Source: Weissella sagaensis
Lineage (GTDB): Bacteria; Bacillota; Bacilli; Lactobacillales; Lactobacillaceae
Direction: 5' to 3'
DNA length: 64,000 bases
NCBI RefSeq assembly: GCF_005405285.1
Contig: NZ_BJDT01000006.1
Location: 1-64,000, forward strand
Positions within the stretch are counted from its first letter, which is position 1; each line of letters begins with the position of its first letter. The position numbers were made by a program, and so were the translations under genes. Shown one piece after another: positions 17,873-27,032 of the stretch. The notes beneath the pieces are model-generated. The model had not been told where the DNA came from. It worked only from the letters and a program-made list of their open reading frames with translations, and did not search any database.

Positions 17873-18289
17873 ATGAAAACAATTTTTGAAGCGTTAAAGC
17901 AAGCAGAAGAACAGCATAAAATTGTGTTATTAACGATAACCAAAAATTATGGCATAACTATTGCCGAATGGAAATTACTTAATTTGTTAAGAAATCACAT
18001 TAATACACAAGATAAATTATCAATTGAAACAGGGTTAGATCATTCTACCTTATCGCGTCAATTACATTCATTACAGAAAAAAGAATTGATTATGAGTGCA
18101 GCAATTGGCCACAAGAATCGGCAATTACATTATGAATTAACTGTAGCAGGAGATGATACGCTTGAAGAAGCTAATGTTAAATATGCATCTTTTCAAGATA
18201 GAGTTTTTCAATTATGGTCTGATGAAGAACTTAATATGTTACAAATATTGTTAAATCGGTTACATAAATCAATGAAGAAACCGCTTTAA
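17873..18289 (+). CDS. MarR-family transcriptional regulator
   Basis: A 138-residue winged-helix protein. The recognition-helix region is TGLDHSTLSRQLHSLQKKELI (about residues 59-79) and the wing follows in KNRQLHYELT. N- and C-terminal helices would form the dimer interface. No cysteine stands out as a redox sensor. A perfect 9-bp inverted repeat at 18291-18312, directly after the gene and before degV, is a possible operator. The ligand is unknown. Confidence 0.85.
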   Translation: MKTIFEALKQAEEQHKIVLLTITKNYGITIAEWKLLNLLRNHINTQDKLSIETGLDHSTLSRQLHSLQKKELIMSAAIGHKNRQLHYELTVAGDDTLEEANVKYASFQDRVFQLWSDEELNMLQILLNRLHKSMKKPL

Positions 18290-18290
18290 A

Positions 18291-18312
18291 ATTTTAGTTT
18301 TGGAACTAAAAT
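18291..18312. promoter_or_regulatory. Inverted repeat, possible MarR operator
   Basis: ATTTTAGTT, TTGG, AACTAAAAT: a perfect 9-bp inverted repeat with a 4-base centre, two bases after the MarR-type gene. No T tract follows, which argues against a terminator. It lies 22 bases before the degV -10 hexamer. Confidence 0.45.
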
Positions 18313-18330
18313 GAAAACATTTTTGATTTA

Positions 18331-18439
18331 TGGTATGATTTACCGAGTAACTAAGTCGTTTTACATATTAAAATATTTTTTTACTGATTATAAAAGATAG
18401 ATATTATCAGTAATTAATTGACGCTAGGATAGGCGTCAA
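18331..18439 (+). promoter_or_regulatory. degV promoter and structured leader
   Basis: TGGTATGAT (18331-18339) is an extended -10 without a clear -35. The leader then has two perfect hairpins: TTACTGAT/ATCAGTAA (18381-18388 and 18406-18413) and TTGACGC/GCGTCAA (18418-18424 and 18433-18439). The ribosome site follows them, near 18450. Confidence 0.4.
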
Positions 18440-18463
18440 ATGGCTTCGAAAGGATTTAATTAA

Positions 18464-19330
18464 ATGAAACTTGCAGTCGTAACTGACTCAACTGCTTATT
18501 TGAGTCAGGAAGAAATTGATAAATATGATATAAAAGTCGTTTCAATACCAGTTATTATTGATGGCGTAACTTACCGAGAAGGTGTTGATATCACAACTGA
18601 AGAGTTCTATGAGAAATTAACCACTTCTTCAGAATTTCCAACAACTTCACAACCAGCAGTTGGTGTTTGGTTATCATTATTTGATAAGTTAAAAGTAGAA
18701 GGCTACGATGGTGCTTTGGTCATTAATTTAGCATCAACTATTTCAGGAACTGTTAGCACGGTTGCCAGCTTAAATGATATGGTTGAAGACTTTGAAGTTT
18801 ATGGCTATGATTCAAAGATTACGGTACGTCTAATGGGTCATATGGTTATGAAGGCTGCTCAAATGGCACAAGCAGGACTAGATATTACTGAAATTATCAA
18901 AACGTTAGATGTATTGTCGGCAACGGTTGATGAATGCTTTATTGTTGACGATTTACAAAATCTAGTTCGCGGTGGTCGTTTATCGAATGCTTCAGCGTTT
19001 ATTGGCACGATGTTAAAAATAAAGCCACTATTAACTTTTGACAATGAAACAAATCATATTGTGCCATTTGAAAAAGTCAGATCAATGAAAAAGGCAATGC
19101 AGCGAGCAGAAACATTATTTGCAGAAGCTAAAAGCCAAGCTGATTATCCATTACGTGCTATTGTTATTCAAGGAAACGATGAAGTAACGGGTAAAGCTTG
19201 GCATGATGAATTGCAAAAAAAATATCCAGATATGCTAATTGAATATTCATATATTGGTCCAGTGATTGGTGCTCATTTAGGAAAAGGAGCACTTGCTTTA
19301 GCTTGGTTACGTGATCCGGATTCACTTTAA
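18464..19330 (+). CDS. DegV family fatty-acid-binding protein (copy 1)
   Basis: A 288-residue DegV/FakB-type protein. These bind a fatty acid and present it to the kinase FakA to make acyl phosphate. Conserved features are TDSTAYLSQEE at the N-terminus, the TSQPAVG motif near residue 65, LASTISGT, and VDDLQNLVRGGRLSNA. FakA itself is not in the window. A second DegV gene lies 180 bases downstream but is separated by a terminator, so the two are separately expressed. Confidence 0.9.
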   Translation: MKLAVVTDSTAYLSQEEIDKYDIKVVSIPVIIDGVTYREGVDITTEEFYEKLTTSSEFPTTSQPAVGVWLSLFDKLKVEGYDGALVINLASTISGTVSTVASLNDMVEDFEVYGYDSKITVRLMGHMVMKAAQMAQAGLDITEIIKTLDVLSATVDECFIVDDLQNLVRGGRLSNASAFIGTMLKIKPLLTFDNETNHIVPFEKVRSMKKAMQRAETLFAEAKSQADYPLRAIVIQGNDEVTGKAWHDELQKKYPDMLIEYSYIGPVIGAHLGKGALALAWLRDPDSL

Positions 19331-19334
19331 AATG

Positions 19335-19379
19335 AAAAAAGCTGGTATTATCTAATAGATTATTGATTACAGCTTTTTG
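19335..19379 (+). terminator. Terminator after degV copy 1
   Basis: AAAAAGCTG pairs with CAGCTTTTT around a 25-base loop. The loop is long and the T run is part of the stem. Confidence 0.6.
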
Positions 19380-19510
19380 TGTAGAATGTTAGCTTTAATG
19401 TAGTTACAAAGACTAGATTACGGGTTTTTGTATATTAGTTAATTGAAAAAATAATTTAAAGATGAGATAATTAGGTATATTTAATTAGAGAAAACGGGGA
19501 AGTAAAAATA

Positions 19511-20356
19511 ATGGCCCAAGTAAAAATTGTGACTGATTCGACGGCAATGTTATTGCCTGATGAAATTGAAAAATATCAAATAACAACAGTTCCATTAACT
19601 ATTGTTATTGATGGCGTGACGTATCAAGATGGTATCACGATATCACCAGCGGAATTTATGGATAAAATGGCAGTAGCCAAAAATTTACCACAAACTTCAC
19701 AACCAGCTTTAGGTGTGTTCACTGAAGTATACGAGCCTTTAGTTGCTGATGGATCATCAGTTATTTCAATCCATTTAACAAAGGGATTATCTGGATCAGT
19801 TGATGCTGCTTCTCAAGCAGCAATGATGGTAGATGGGGATGTTACTGTTATTGATTCTGATTTAATTGACCGTTCACTTGGAATGGTCGTTTTGGCAGCA
19901 GCTAAAAAAGCGGCTAGTGGCGCTACACGTGATGAAGTACTAGCTGAAATTGAGGCTGTAAAGGCTAAAACAGAACAATATGTGATGGTCTCAAAGTTAG
20001 ATAATTTAGTTGCAGGTGGTCGGCTATCAAAGACAGCAGGGTTATTAGCAGGTATGCTAAATATCCGTATTGGTGCACATGTTGTTTCAGGTAATATTAA
20101 TGTTGAAACAAAAGGCCGTGGTGCAAAATCAACGAAAGCTTATTTTAAAAAGATTACCGATATTTTGCAAGCAGCTCCTAATGGTGTACATGCTATTGGG
20201 ATTTCAACTGCAGGGATTCCGGAAAAGCGGGAAGAACTTGGTGAACAACTAAAGGCAATGTTTCCAGATGCACAAATTGTGTTACAACAAACGACACCAA
20301 TTGTAGCAACACATACTGGTGATGCAGCTATTGGTTTTAGTTATCAATTGAATTAA
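19511..20356 (+). CDS. DegV family fatty-acid-binding protein (copy 2)
   Basis: A 281-residue paralogue of the preceding DegV protein, likewise with TDSTAMLLPDE, TSQPALG, SIHLTKGLSGS and SKLDNLVAGGRLSK. The copies differ widely in sequence, so this is an old duplication or separate FakB types, which in other Firmicutes prefer different acyl chains. The ATG at 19511 has GGGGAAG upstream. Which chain is bound cannot be told. Confidence 0.9.
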   Translation: MAQVKIVTDSTAMLLPDEIEKYQITTVPLTIVIDGVTYQDGITISPAEFMDKMAVAKNLPQTSQPALGVFTEVYEPLVADGSSVISIHLTKGLSGSVDAASQAAMMVDGDVTVIDSDLIDRSLGMVVLAAAKKAASGATRDEVLAEIEAVKAKTEQYVMVSKLDNLVAGGRLSKTAGLLAGMLNIRIGAHVVSGNINVETKGRGAKSTKAYFKKITDILQAAPNGVHAIGISTAGIPEKREELGEQLKAMFPDAQIVLQQTTPIVATHTGDAAIGFSYQLN

Positions 20357-20374
20357 TTAAAGTTAATGATTATA

Positions 20375-20406
20375 AAATAGCGGGGCTGTCACGCCCCGCT
20401 ATTTTT
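20375..20406 (+). terminator. Terminator after degV copy 2
   Basis: AAATAGCGGGG and CCCCGCTATTT form an 11-bp perfect stem with an 8-base loop and a short T tail. Confidence 0.88.
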
Positions 20407-20470
20407 CGTGTCTTGGTAAATATGGTAAAATAATACACTAGGTTATCTTGTTCAGAGAGGAGTTGCTGAT

Positions 20471-21355
20471 ATGTATAAAAAAATGATGCAATGTTTAATA
20501 GCCATGTGTGCTGTGTTTTTATTCAATACAGGCGTCATTCATGCAGCTGATAAAAAAACAATTAATTTTATTGCAGTAGGCGATTCTTTAACAGAAGGAG
20601 TAGGTGATACTACTGCACAACAAGGTTATACAAAAAGAACAGCACAAATTATTGCTGATGAATACGATGTTAAAGTTAAAACTGCTAATTATGGTAAAGC
20701 TGGCGATCGGTCTGACCAAATTTTAAAACGAATTAAGACTAATCCAAAGGCGATTAAACAACTACAAAAGGCAGATGTTATTACGTTGACTGTTGGTGGT
20801 AATGATTTGCAGCAGACATTATTCAAAGCTATTTTTTCTAAGTCTGAACAAGATGTTACAAAGTATGTTGCGCAAGCAATGCCAAATTATACTGAAAATT
20901 TGATGTCTTTAGTTAAATTTATCGAAAAGCAAAATAAAAATGCACCTATTTATTTATTTGGTAATTATAATCCGCTGTATGTTTACTTAGCTAATCGTGA
21001 TGATTTAAATGCAGATGTTAAGATTTATAATGATATTAATGCTAATTTAGCATCAGCTGATAAACAGGTTTATTATGTTTCAACTTTTAAAACATTAACG
21101 TACGGCCAATATACAACGAAAATAGAACGTGAAAAATTACGAACATCTGCTAAGCTAGCTAATCGAGGGTCACTAAACAATAGTATGGTTACAAAAACGT
21201 TGCAAGCAAAAACTCAAAACGAACGTAATCATTACATAACAACACAAGATCATTATCACCCAAATGATATTGGTTATGATAAAATGAGCGCTTTGTTAGC
21301 TAAAAAAATGGCAGCTACTAAACAGGAATGGTTAAAAATAAATGACAAAAAATAA
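20471..21355 (+). CDS. Secreted GDSL/SGNH hydrolase (YpmR-like)
   Basis: A 294-residue lipase/esterase-type hydrolase. A signal peptide covers about residues 1-26, ending in HAA. Block I is VGDSLTEG with nucleophile Ser39. Block III is GGNDLQQ, and block V is DHYHPNDIGY, holding the Asp and His. No lipobox Cys lies at the cleavage site and no C-terminal anchor is evident. It overlaps the ypmS-like gene by 14 bases, as in Bacillus ypmR-ypmS. The substrate is unknown; carbohydrate or lipid esters are typical. Confidence 0.88.
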   Translation: MYKKMMQCLIAMCAVFLFNTGVIHAADKKTINFIAVGDSLTEGVGDTTAQQGYTKRTAQIIADEYDVKVKTANYGKAGDRSDQILKRIKTNPKAIKQLQKADVITLTVGGNDLQQTLFKAIFSKSEQDVTKYVAQAMPNYTENLMSLVKFIEKQNKNAPIYLFGNYNPLYVYLANRDDLNADVKIYNDINANLASADKQVYYVSTFKTLTYGQYTTKIEREKLRTSAKLANRGSLNNSMVTKTLQAKTQNERNHYITTQDHYHPNDIGYDKMSALLAKKMAATKQEWLKINDKK

Positions 21356-21959
21356 TATGCGGTCAAATGCCGACGTACTTATTAAAACGGCACGTAGGCA
21401 GGGCGTTTTTAAAGGTATTTTAGGAACATTGTTAGTATTGGTTATGATTAGCATTGCTTTAATGTTGATGCCACAAAGTCATAAGCATGTAACAGACACG
21501 AGGCCAGAAATTGGACAAGCTTCATTTGAAGTTAGCATTAGTCGTAAAGAATTAAATGCTTTAGTTGAAAAGTATATCAATGCAGATCCGTCATTACGTA
21601 AACAATTTCGTTTTGAAATGCAAAAACAAGGCATGATGGTTTACGGGACGTATCGTTTATTCGGCCAGTCTGTTGATTTTGGTATGCAAATGACGCCAGA
21701 AGTAACCAAAAATGGTGGTATTTTATTACATGCTGATTCAGTTGCTGTTGGTCAATTATCGTTACCAGTAAAATTTATTGTGAATTATTTTGGCAAAAAG
21801 GTTGATTTACCCAAGTGGTTGATACTCGACTCGCATAAGCAAACCTTATTGATTGATCTAGGTAAAGCACCAAAAGTACAAGGTGTACGTGTTAAAGCCG
21901 TTCAAATTGATCCCAAAAACGATAAATTTGTATTTAAAGGAGGTTTTTCAGATAAATGA
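21342..21959 (+). CDS. YpmS-like membrane-anchored protein (DUF2140)
   Basis: A 205-residue protein with a short cytoplasmic N-terminus, one membrane helix near residues 24-42 (ILGTLLVLVMISIALMLM) and an extracellular domain. Features such as SRKELNALVEKYIN and the GTYRLFG block fit the YpmS family. Its function is unknown. Overlap with the SGNH hydrolase gene before it and with yozE after it (ATGA) shows one operon and suggests a joint role at the cell surface. Confidence 0.82.
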   Translation: MTKNNMRSNADVLIKTARRQGVFKGILGTLLVLVMISIALMLMPQSHKHVTDTRPEIGQASFEVSISRKELNALVEKYINADPSLRKQFRFEMQKQGMMVYGTYRLFGQSVDFGMQMTPEVTKNGGILLHADSVAVGQLSLPVKFIVNYFGKKVDLPKWLILDSHKQTLLIDLGKAPKVQGVRVKAVQIDPKNDKFVFKGGFSDK

Positions 21960-22177
21960 GACGTTCATTTTTTCAATGGTTAATGACACAACGAAATCCA
22001 GTGACAAGTGACGAAGTTGAAAATTTTGCTAATGCAGCATTTTATGATACTCAGTTTCCTAAGCACACAGATGATTTTGACTTCGTATCACGATATTTAG
22101 AAGAAAATGCGACGTATTTGCACAGTATGTCTATTTTTGATCAGGCATGGTCACAATATTTAATATCAGAATCATAA
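21956..22177 (+). CDS. YozE family protein (UPF0346)
   Basis: A 73-residue helical protein starting RRSFFQWLMTQRNP, the YozE signature, and containing HTDDFDFVSRYLE. The family has a compact SAM-like fold and no assigned function. Its start overlaps the previous stop in ATGA. Confidence 0.88.
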   Translation: MRRSFFQWLMTQRNPVTSDEVENFANAAFYDTQFPKHTDDFDFVSRYLEENATYLHSMSIFDQAWSQYLISES

Positions 22178-22198
22178 TGACAAATAGAGGAGTTTAAT

Positions 22199-23074
22199 AT
22201 GTCTCAAATTATACAATGGTTTCCAGGACACATGGCGAAAGCTTTTCGATTGATGCGCGAAAATTTAAAGCACGTGGATATTGTGTTTGAGTTAGTAGAT
22301 GCCCGAATCCCATTATCATCACGAAATCCAGAATTAGATGAAGTCTTAGGTGATAAGCCACGATTAATTGTAATGACTAAAACAGATTTGGCTGATCCAG
22401 AAAGAACAAGCATTTGGCGTGCTTATTTTGAATCACAAGGGCTATCAGTTGTGTCTTTAGATACTCGTGGCCATAAAACACCGCAAATAATCACCAAAGC
22501 AGCGCGCTTAGTTTTGGCAGATAAATGGGCCAATTTAGCAGAAAAGGGTGTGCAAGATAAGGCAATTCGTGCCTTAGTAGCGGGTATTCCTAATGTTGGA
22601 AAGTCGACACTATTAAATCATTTGGTAACAAAAAACGTTGCTATTACGGGGGATCGCCCAGGGGTTACTAAAAAATTACAATGGTTAAAAACGCCAACTA
22701 ATTTAGAATTGTTAGATACGCCAGGAGTATTATGGCCTAAGTTTGTTGATCAAAGAGTTGGGCAACATTTAGCGATGACTGGAGCTATCAAAGATCAATT
22801 AATTAATTTGGATGATATTGCACTAGCTGTTTTAAAATTCTTTAGGGAATATAACCCAGAAGCGATTACGACACGGTATCATTTAAATAAAGACATTTGG
22901 GAAACGCAATCAGATGTCGATGTGTTATTAACCATTACACAAAAACTGGGATTTAAAGATGATTACAATCGTGCGGCTGAACGGATGTTACTTGATTTGA
23001 GACGAGGCAAATTAGGTCGTTATACCCTTGAATTACCTAGCGATAATATTGGTGAAGTAGTTGATGAGTCATAA
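22199..23074 (+). CDS. rbgA: Ribosome biogenesis GTPase RbgA (YlqF)
   Basis: A circularly permuted GTPase needed for late 50S assembly. Motif order is G4 (MTKTDLAD, about residue 60), G1 (AGIPNVGKSTLLN, about residue 130), then G2/G3 (DRPGVT and DTPGV). It starts IIQWFPGHMAKA, the family hallmark, and has the C-terminal helical RNA-binding domain. 291 residues. It overlaps rnhB by 11 bases. Confidence 0.95.
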   Translation: MSQIIQWFPGHMAKAFRLMRENLKHVDIVFELVDARIPLSSRNPELDEVLGDKPRLIVMTKTDLADPERTSIWRAYFESQGLSVVSLDTRGHKTPQIITKAARLVLADKWANLAEKGVQDKAIRALVAGIPNVGKSTLLNHLVTKNVAITGDRPGVTKKLQWLKTPTNLELLDTPGVLWPKFVDQRVGQHLAMTGAIKDQLINLDDIALAVLKFFREYNPEAITTRYHLNKDIWETQSDVDVLLTITQKLGFKDDYNRAAERMLLDLRRGKLGRYTLELPSDNIGEVVDES

Positions 23075-23831
23075 TAAAGAAACAATTGGTTCAATAAAAA
23101 AACTATTAAATAGTAAACCGACTGCAGATGAGTTGGTACGTTGGCGACAAGACCAGCGGATTGGTGTGCAAAAGTTGTTAATGCAATATGATAAACAACA
23201 AGAAAAAAAACAGCATCAACAGCAAGCATTTGAAAAACGCTTAATATTTGAAAAACAAGCTTGGCAGCAAGGCGCTCATTTAGCCGGTGTTGATGAAGTT
23301 GGTCGAGGTCCATTAGCTGGCCCCGTTGTTGCTGCTGCAGTTGTTATTGATGAATCATTTGATATGACGATTGTGCATGATTCTAAACAATTAACTGAAA
23401 AAACACGTTTGAAATTAGATCAAGAATTACGAGAAAAGGTTGTTGATTTTGCATTTGGTATTGTTGATGCAGAACAAATTGATTCCTTAAACATCTATGA
23501 AGCTTCACGAATTGCTATGCGTCAAGCGATTGAAGCTTTACATGTACCTATAGATGGTTTGTTAATTGATGCGATGACTGTTGACTTACCATTACCACAA
23601 GAAAAGTTAATTAAGGGTGATGACCGGAGTATTTCTATTGGGGCAGCTTCTATTTTAGCTAAAAATTATCGCGACGCATTAATGAAGGAATTTGCTGTGC
23701 AGTATCCTGGCTATGGGTTTGAACATAATGCAGGGTATGGAACTGCTGAACATCTAGCTGGTTTAGCAAAATTAGGGGTAACACCTATTCATCGAAAAAC
23801 TTTTTCACCAGTTAAAAAGCATTTGAAATAG
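23064..23831 (+). CDS. rnhB: Ribonuclease HII
   Basis: Removes RNA from RNA-DNA hybrids and single ribonucleotides from DNA. After an N-terminal domain of about 70 residues, the core opens GVDEVGRGPLAGPVVAAAVV with the catalytic Asp-Glu pair; further acidic residues are in LLIDAMTV and KGDDRSISIGAASILAK. The ATG at 23064 is preferred to the TTG one codon earlier. The gene overlaps rbgA, as is common in Firmicutes. Confidence 0.95.
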   Translation: MSHNKETIGSIKKLLNSKPTADELVRWRQDQRIGVQKLLMQYDKQQEKKQHQQQAFEKRLIFEKQAWQQGAHLAGVDEVGRGPLAGPVVAAAVVIDESFDMTIVHDSKQLTEKTRLKLDQELREKVVDFAFGIVDAEQIDSLNIYEASRIAMRQAIEALHVPIDGLLIDAMTVDLPLPQEKLIKGDDRSISIGAASILAKNYRDALMKEFAVQYPGYGFEHNAGYGTAEHLAGLAKLGVTPIHRKTFSPVKKHLK

Positions 23832-23880
23832 TACACAAATCACGTTGTCACACGTCTCTTTTATAGTAGGAGGATGTTAG

Positions 23881-24747
23881 ATGAAACAACGTGATTTTTT
23901 ATTGTGGTTAATGTTAGTACCATGTTTGACTATTAAAGGACGTTATCGTATCTGGCAATATATGGATAAAAATAAACTGACTAACATTAATATCAAATTA
24001 GTTTTACAATTGAGCCGTCTTAATCAAGAAAAAAAGCAATATATTTATGATTGGTATCGGAAAAAGGTTTGGCAAAGACAATTTCAATCGATTAAACAAT
24101 GTCCTTTTATTGCAATATGCGACAGTCAGTATCCAAAATATTTATTGTATTGTATAGACGCACCTATCTGTTTATTTTATCAAGGTGATTTAGAACTATT
24201 ACAACAGCCGTTGGTTGCAATTGTTGGTGCTCGTCAAGCAACAAACTACGGTAAAAAAATATTACGTGCATGGATACCTTATCTGGTAAAATCAGGGTTA
24301 ATAACTGTCTCGGGGTTAGCGTTAGGTATTGATGAATTAACGCATCGTACGACATTAGCTGCAGGTGGCAAAACAATCGGTATTATTGGAACAGGCCTTG
24401 GTTGTACCTATCCAAAACGTGATGATTTGTTACAAGAAAAAGTTGCTGTTAACGGATTGTTATTATCTGAATATTTGCCATGGCAGGGACCTAACCGAAA
24501 AAATTTTCCTGAGCGTAATCGTATTATTGCAGGTTTAAGCCATGTTTGTATCGTGATTGAAGCTAAAAAACGTTCAGGTTCTTTGATAACAGCGATGCAA
24601 GCTTTGGACCAGAACAGAACCGTAATGGCTGTACCAGGTCGAATTGATGAGCAAACCTCTAAAGGCACTAATGCATTAATTTTAGCTGGTGCTACGCCTA
24701 TTTTAGTTCCACAACAAATTGTATTAGAATTTAAAAATTTTTATTAA
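23881..24747 (+). CDS. dprA: DNA-processing protein DprA
   Basis: Loads RecA onto incoming single-stranded DNA during transformation. The Rossmann-like core is clear: VAIVGARQATNYG near residue 115, SGLALGIDELTHR, GTGLGCTYP, FPERNRIIAGLS and KRSGSLITAMQAL. 288 residues, without the extra C-terminal winged helix of longer forms. GGAGG precedes the ATG. It shows that at least one competence gene is intact; no other com gene is in the window. Confidence 0.94.
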   Translation: MKQRDFLLWLMLVPCLTIKGRYRIWQYMDKNKLTNINIKLVLQLSRLNQEKKQYIYDWYRKKVWQRQFQSIKQCPFIAICDSQYPKYLLYCIDAPICLFYQGDLELLQQPLVAIVGARQATNYGKKILRAWIPYLVKSGLITVSGLALGIDELTHRTTLAAGGKTIGIIGTGLGCTYPKRDDLLQEKVAVNGLLLSEYLPWQGPNRKNFPERNRIIAGLSHVCIVIEAKKRSGSLITAMQALDQNRTVMAVPGRIDEQTSKGTNALILAGATPILVPQQIVLEFKNFY

Positions 24748-24774
24748 TTAGGTTAGATTTTAAGCAACGAGCAT

Positions 24775-24804
24775 TTGGCAAATCTCAGGTTGATAGTGTA
24801 TAGT
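24775..24804 (+). promoter_or_regulatory. topA promoter
   Basis: TTGGCA at 24775-24780 and TATAGT at 24799-24804, spaced by 18 bases, in the gap between dprA and topA. Confidence 0.55.
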
Positions 24805-24870
24805 ACAATATTGTTAGGTATAAAGACTAATTAAAATAAAAATAAATTATAAGAAAAGAGGTGCACGCAA

Positions 24871-27021
24871 ATGGTTTCACAAACTGCTGTTAAAGAAAAA
24901 AAGGCGCGTGCGGTGAAGAAAACGACAACTAAAACGAAAACTCGTGCGAAAAGTAAAGCGAAAGTTAAAAAAAATTTAGTTATTGTTGAATCACCATCTA
25001 AAGCGAAAACAATTGAAAAATACTTAGGTAAAAGTTATAAAGTTGTTGCAAGTATTGGTCATATTCGGGATTTACCAAAATCAACGATGGGAGTAGATAT
25101 TGAAAATGATTATCAACCAAAGTATATTAACATTCGAGGTAAAGGGGATGTCATTAAATCCTTGAAAAAGGATGCAAAGGCATCTAAACATGTGTATTTG
25201 GCTTCCGACCCGGACCGTGAAGGCGAAGCCATTGCGTGGCATTTAGCGCACATTTTAGATTTAAATTTGGAAGATAGTGATAATCGCGTCGTTTTTAATG
25301 AGATTACCAAAGATGCCGTTAAAGATGCATTTAAACATCCGCGACAAATTGATATGGATTTAGTGGACGCACAACAAGCTCGTCGTATTTTAGATAGACT
25401 GGTTGGTTATTCGTTGTCACCTATATTATGGAAGAAAGTTAAAAAAGGATTGTCAGCAGGTCGTGTACAGTCAATTGCATTAGGATTAGTAATTAAACGC
25501 GAACAGGAAATTCAAAGTTTTGAACCAGACGAGTACTGGTCATTAGACACTATGTTTAAAAAAGGACGCACTAAATTTAAATCGACGTTCTATGGCCTTG
25601 ATAATAAAAAAATGACGTTGCCTGATAATGATGCTGTCCAGGATGTTTTAAAGAAAATTGATAAAACGAAACCATTTGATGTTGTCAATTTGGTGACTAA
25701 GGAGCGTAAACGAAATCCGCAACCACCGTTTACAACATCAACGATGCAACAAACAGCTAATACGCAATTAAATTTTAAAACACGTAAAACAATGATGGCC
25801 GCACAACAACTATATGAAGGAATTAATTTAGGTGGTAAAAACGGCACGGTTGGATTAATTACATATATGCGTACAGATTCAACTCGTTTATCAGAAACTG
25901 CAAAATCAGAAGCAACCACATTCATTAATGATGAGTACGGTGAAAAATTTGTGGCGGCCAAGCCTGTACAAGGCAAAAAACAAGAAGGATCTCAGGACGC
26001 GCACGAAGCAATTCGGCCAACTTCAGTTTTTAGAACACCAGCATCAGTGAAGGATAAATTAACAAATGATCAGTTTAAATTATATCAACTAATTTGGTCC
26101 CGTTTTGTGGCTAGTCAAATGACACCAGAAGTGTTGGAAACAATGGCAGTTACAATTGAACAAAATGGTGTTACTTTTAAAGCGAATGGTTCACAGACAA
26201 AGTTTGCAGGTTTTACAAAGGCATATCCTGCTGCTAAGAGTAAAGATAATAAGTTACCAGCACTTGAGATAGGTGATGTATTGGACATGGTCACAATGTC
26301 ACCTGAACAGCATTTCACACAACCACCTGCTCGTTATACTGAAGCAACATTAGTCAGAGCTTTAGAAGAGAATGGTGTGGGCCGTCCTTCAACGTATGCA
26401 GCAACAATTGAAACTATTCAACGTAGAGCTTATGTACGATTAGATACAAAAAAATTTGTCCCAACTGAACTAGGTGAATTAGTTCAAAATACTGTACAAG
26501 AATTTTTCCCTGATGTGACGAATATAAAGTTTACTGCCCAGGTTGAAACAGATTTGGATAATGTTGAATCTGGTAAAAAAGATTGGGTAAAAGTTGTTGA
26601 TGATTTCTTTACGCCATTTTCTAAAGAATTAGAAGTAGCTGAAAAAGAAATGGAGAAGGTAGTTCTAAAGGATGAATTAGCTGGCTATGATTGCGAAATT
26701 TGTGGTGCTCCAATGTTAACAAAACTAGGACGCTATGGTAAATTCCATGCTTGTTCACGTTTCCCGGATTGTCGGAATACACAAACAATTGTGGAAGAAA
26801 TTGGATTGCTATGCCCTAAGTGTAAAACTGGCCAAATTGTTGAACGTAAAACTAAGCGTGGTCGTACATTTTATGGTTGTTCACGTTATCCTGAATGTGA
26901 TTTTGTTTCTTGGGATAAGCCAAATGAAAAAACATTACCTGATGGTACAACACCTAAGGAAGATAACGCAGAGCAAACAAACAAAGAGGACCAGGTAAAT
27001 ACAGTTGAATCTTCTGATTAA
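24871..27021 (+). CDS. topA: DNA topoisomerase I
   Basis: Relaxes negative supercoils by a Tyr-linked single-strand passage. The TOPRIM domain begins [13 protein letters not shown] and has the acidic triad in [10 protein letters not shown]. The active-site Tyr is in [12 protein letters not shown]. Two C-terminal zinc ribbons are visible: CEICG...C...C and CPKC...CSRYPEC. Unusually, about 35 Lys/Arg/Thr-rich residues precede the TOPRIM domain, with no better start inside it. A Glu/Asn-rich tail follows the zinc ribbons. 716 residues. Confidence 0.97.
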   Translation: MVSQTAVKEKKARAVKKTTTKTKTRAKSKAKVKKNLVIVESPSKAKTIEKYLGKSYKVVASIGHIRDLPKSTMGVDIENDYQPKYINIRGKGDVIKSLKKDAKASKHVYLASDPDREGEAIAWHLAHILDLNLEDSDNRVVFNEITKDAVKDAFKHPRQIDMDLVDAQQARRILDRLVGYSLSPILWKKVKKGLSAGRVQSIALGLVIKREQEIQSFEPDEYWSLDTMFKKGRTKFKSTFYGLDNKKMTLPDNDAVQDVLKKIDKTKPFDVVNLVTKERKRNPQPPFTTSTMQQTANTQLNFKTRKTMMAAQQLYEGINLGGKNGTVGLITYMRTDSTRLSETAKSEATTFINDEYGEKFVAAKPVQGKKQEGSQDAHEAIRPTSVFRTPASVKDKLTNDQFKLYQLIWSRFVASQMTPEVLETMAVTIEQNGVTFKANGSQTKFAGFTKAYPAAKSKDNKLPALEIGDVLDMVTMSPEQHFTQPPARYTEATLVRALEENGVGRPSTYAATIETIQRRAYVRLDTKKFVPTELGELVQNTVQEFFPDVTNIKFTAQVETDLDNVESGKKDWVKVVDDFFTPFSKELEVAEKEMEKVVLKDELAGYDCEICGAPMLTKLGRYGKFHACSRFPDCRNTQTIVEEIGLLCPKCKTGQIVERKTKRGRTFYGCSRYPECDFVSWDKPNEKTLPDGTTPKEDNAEQTNKEDQVNTVESSD

Positions 27022-27032
27022 AGGAGACAATA

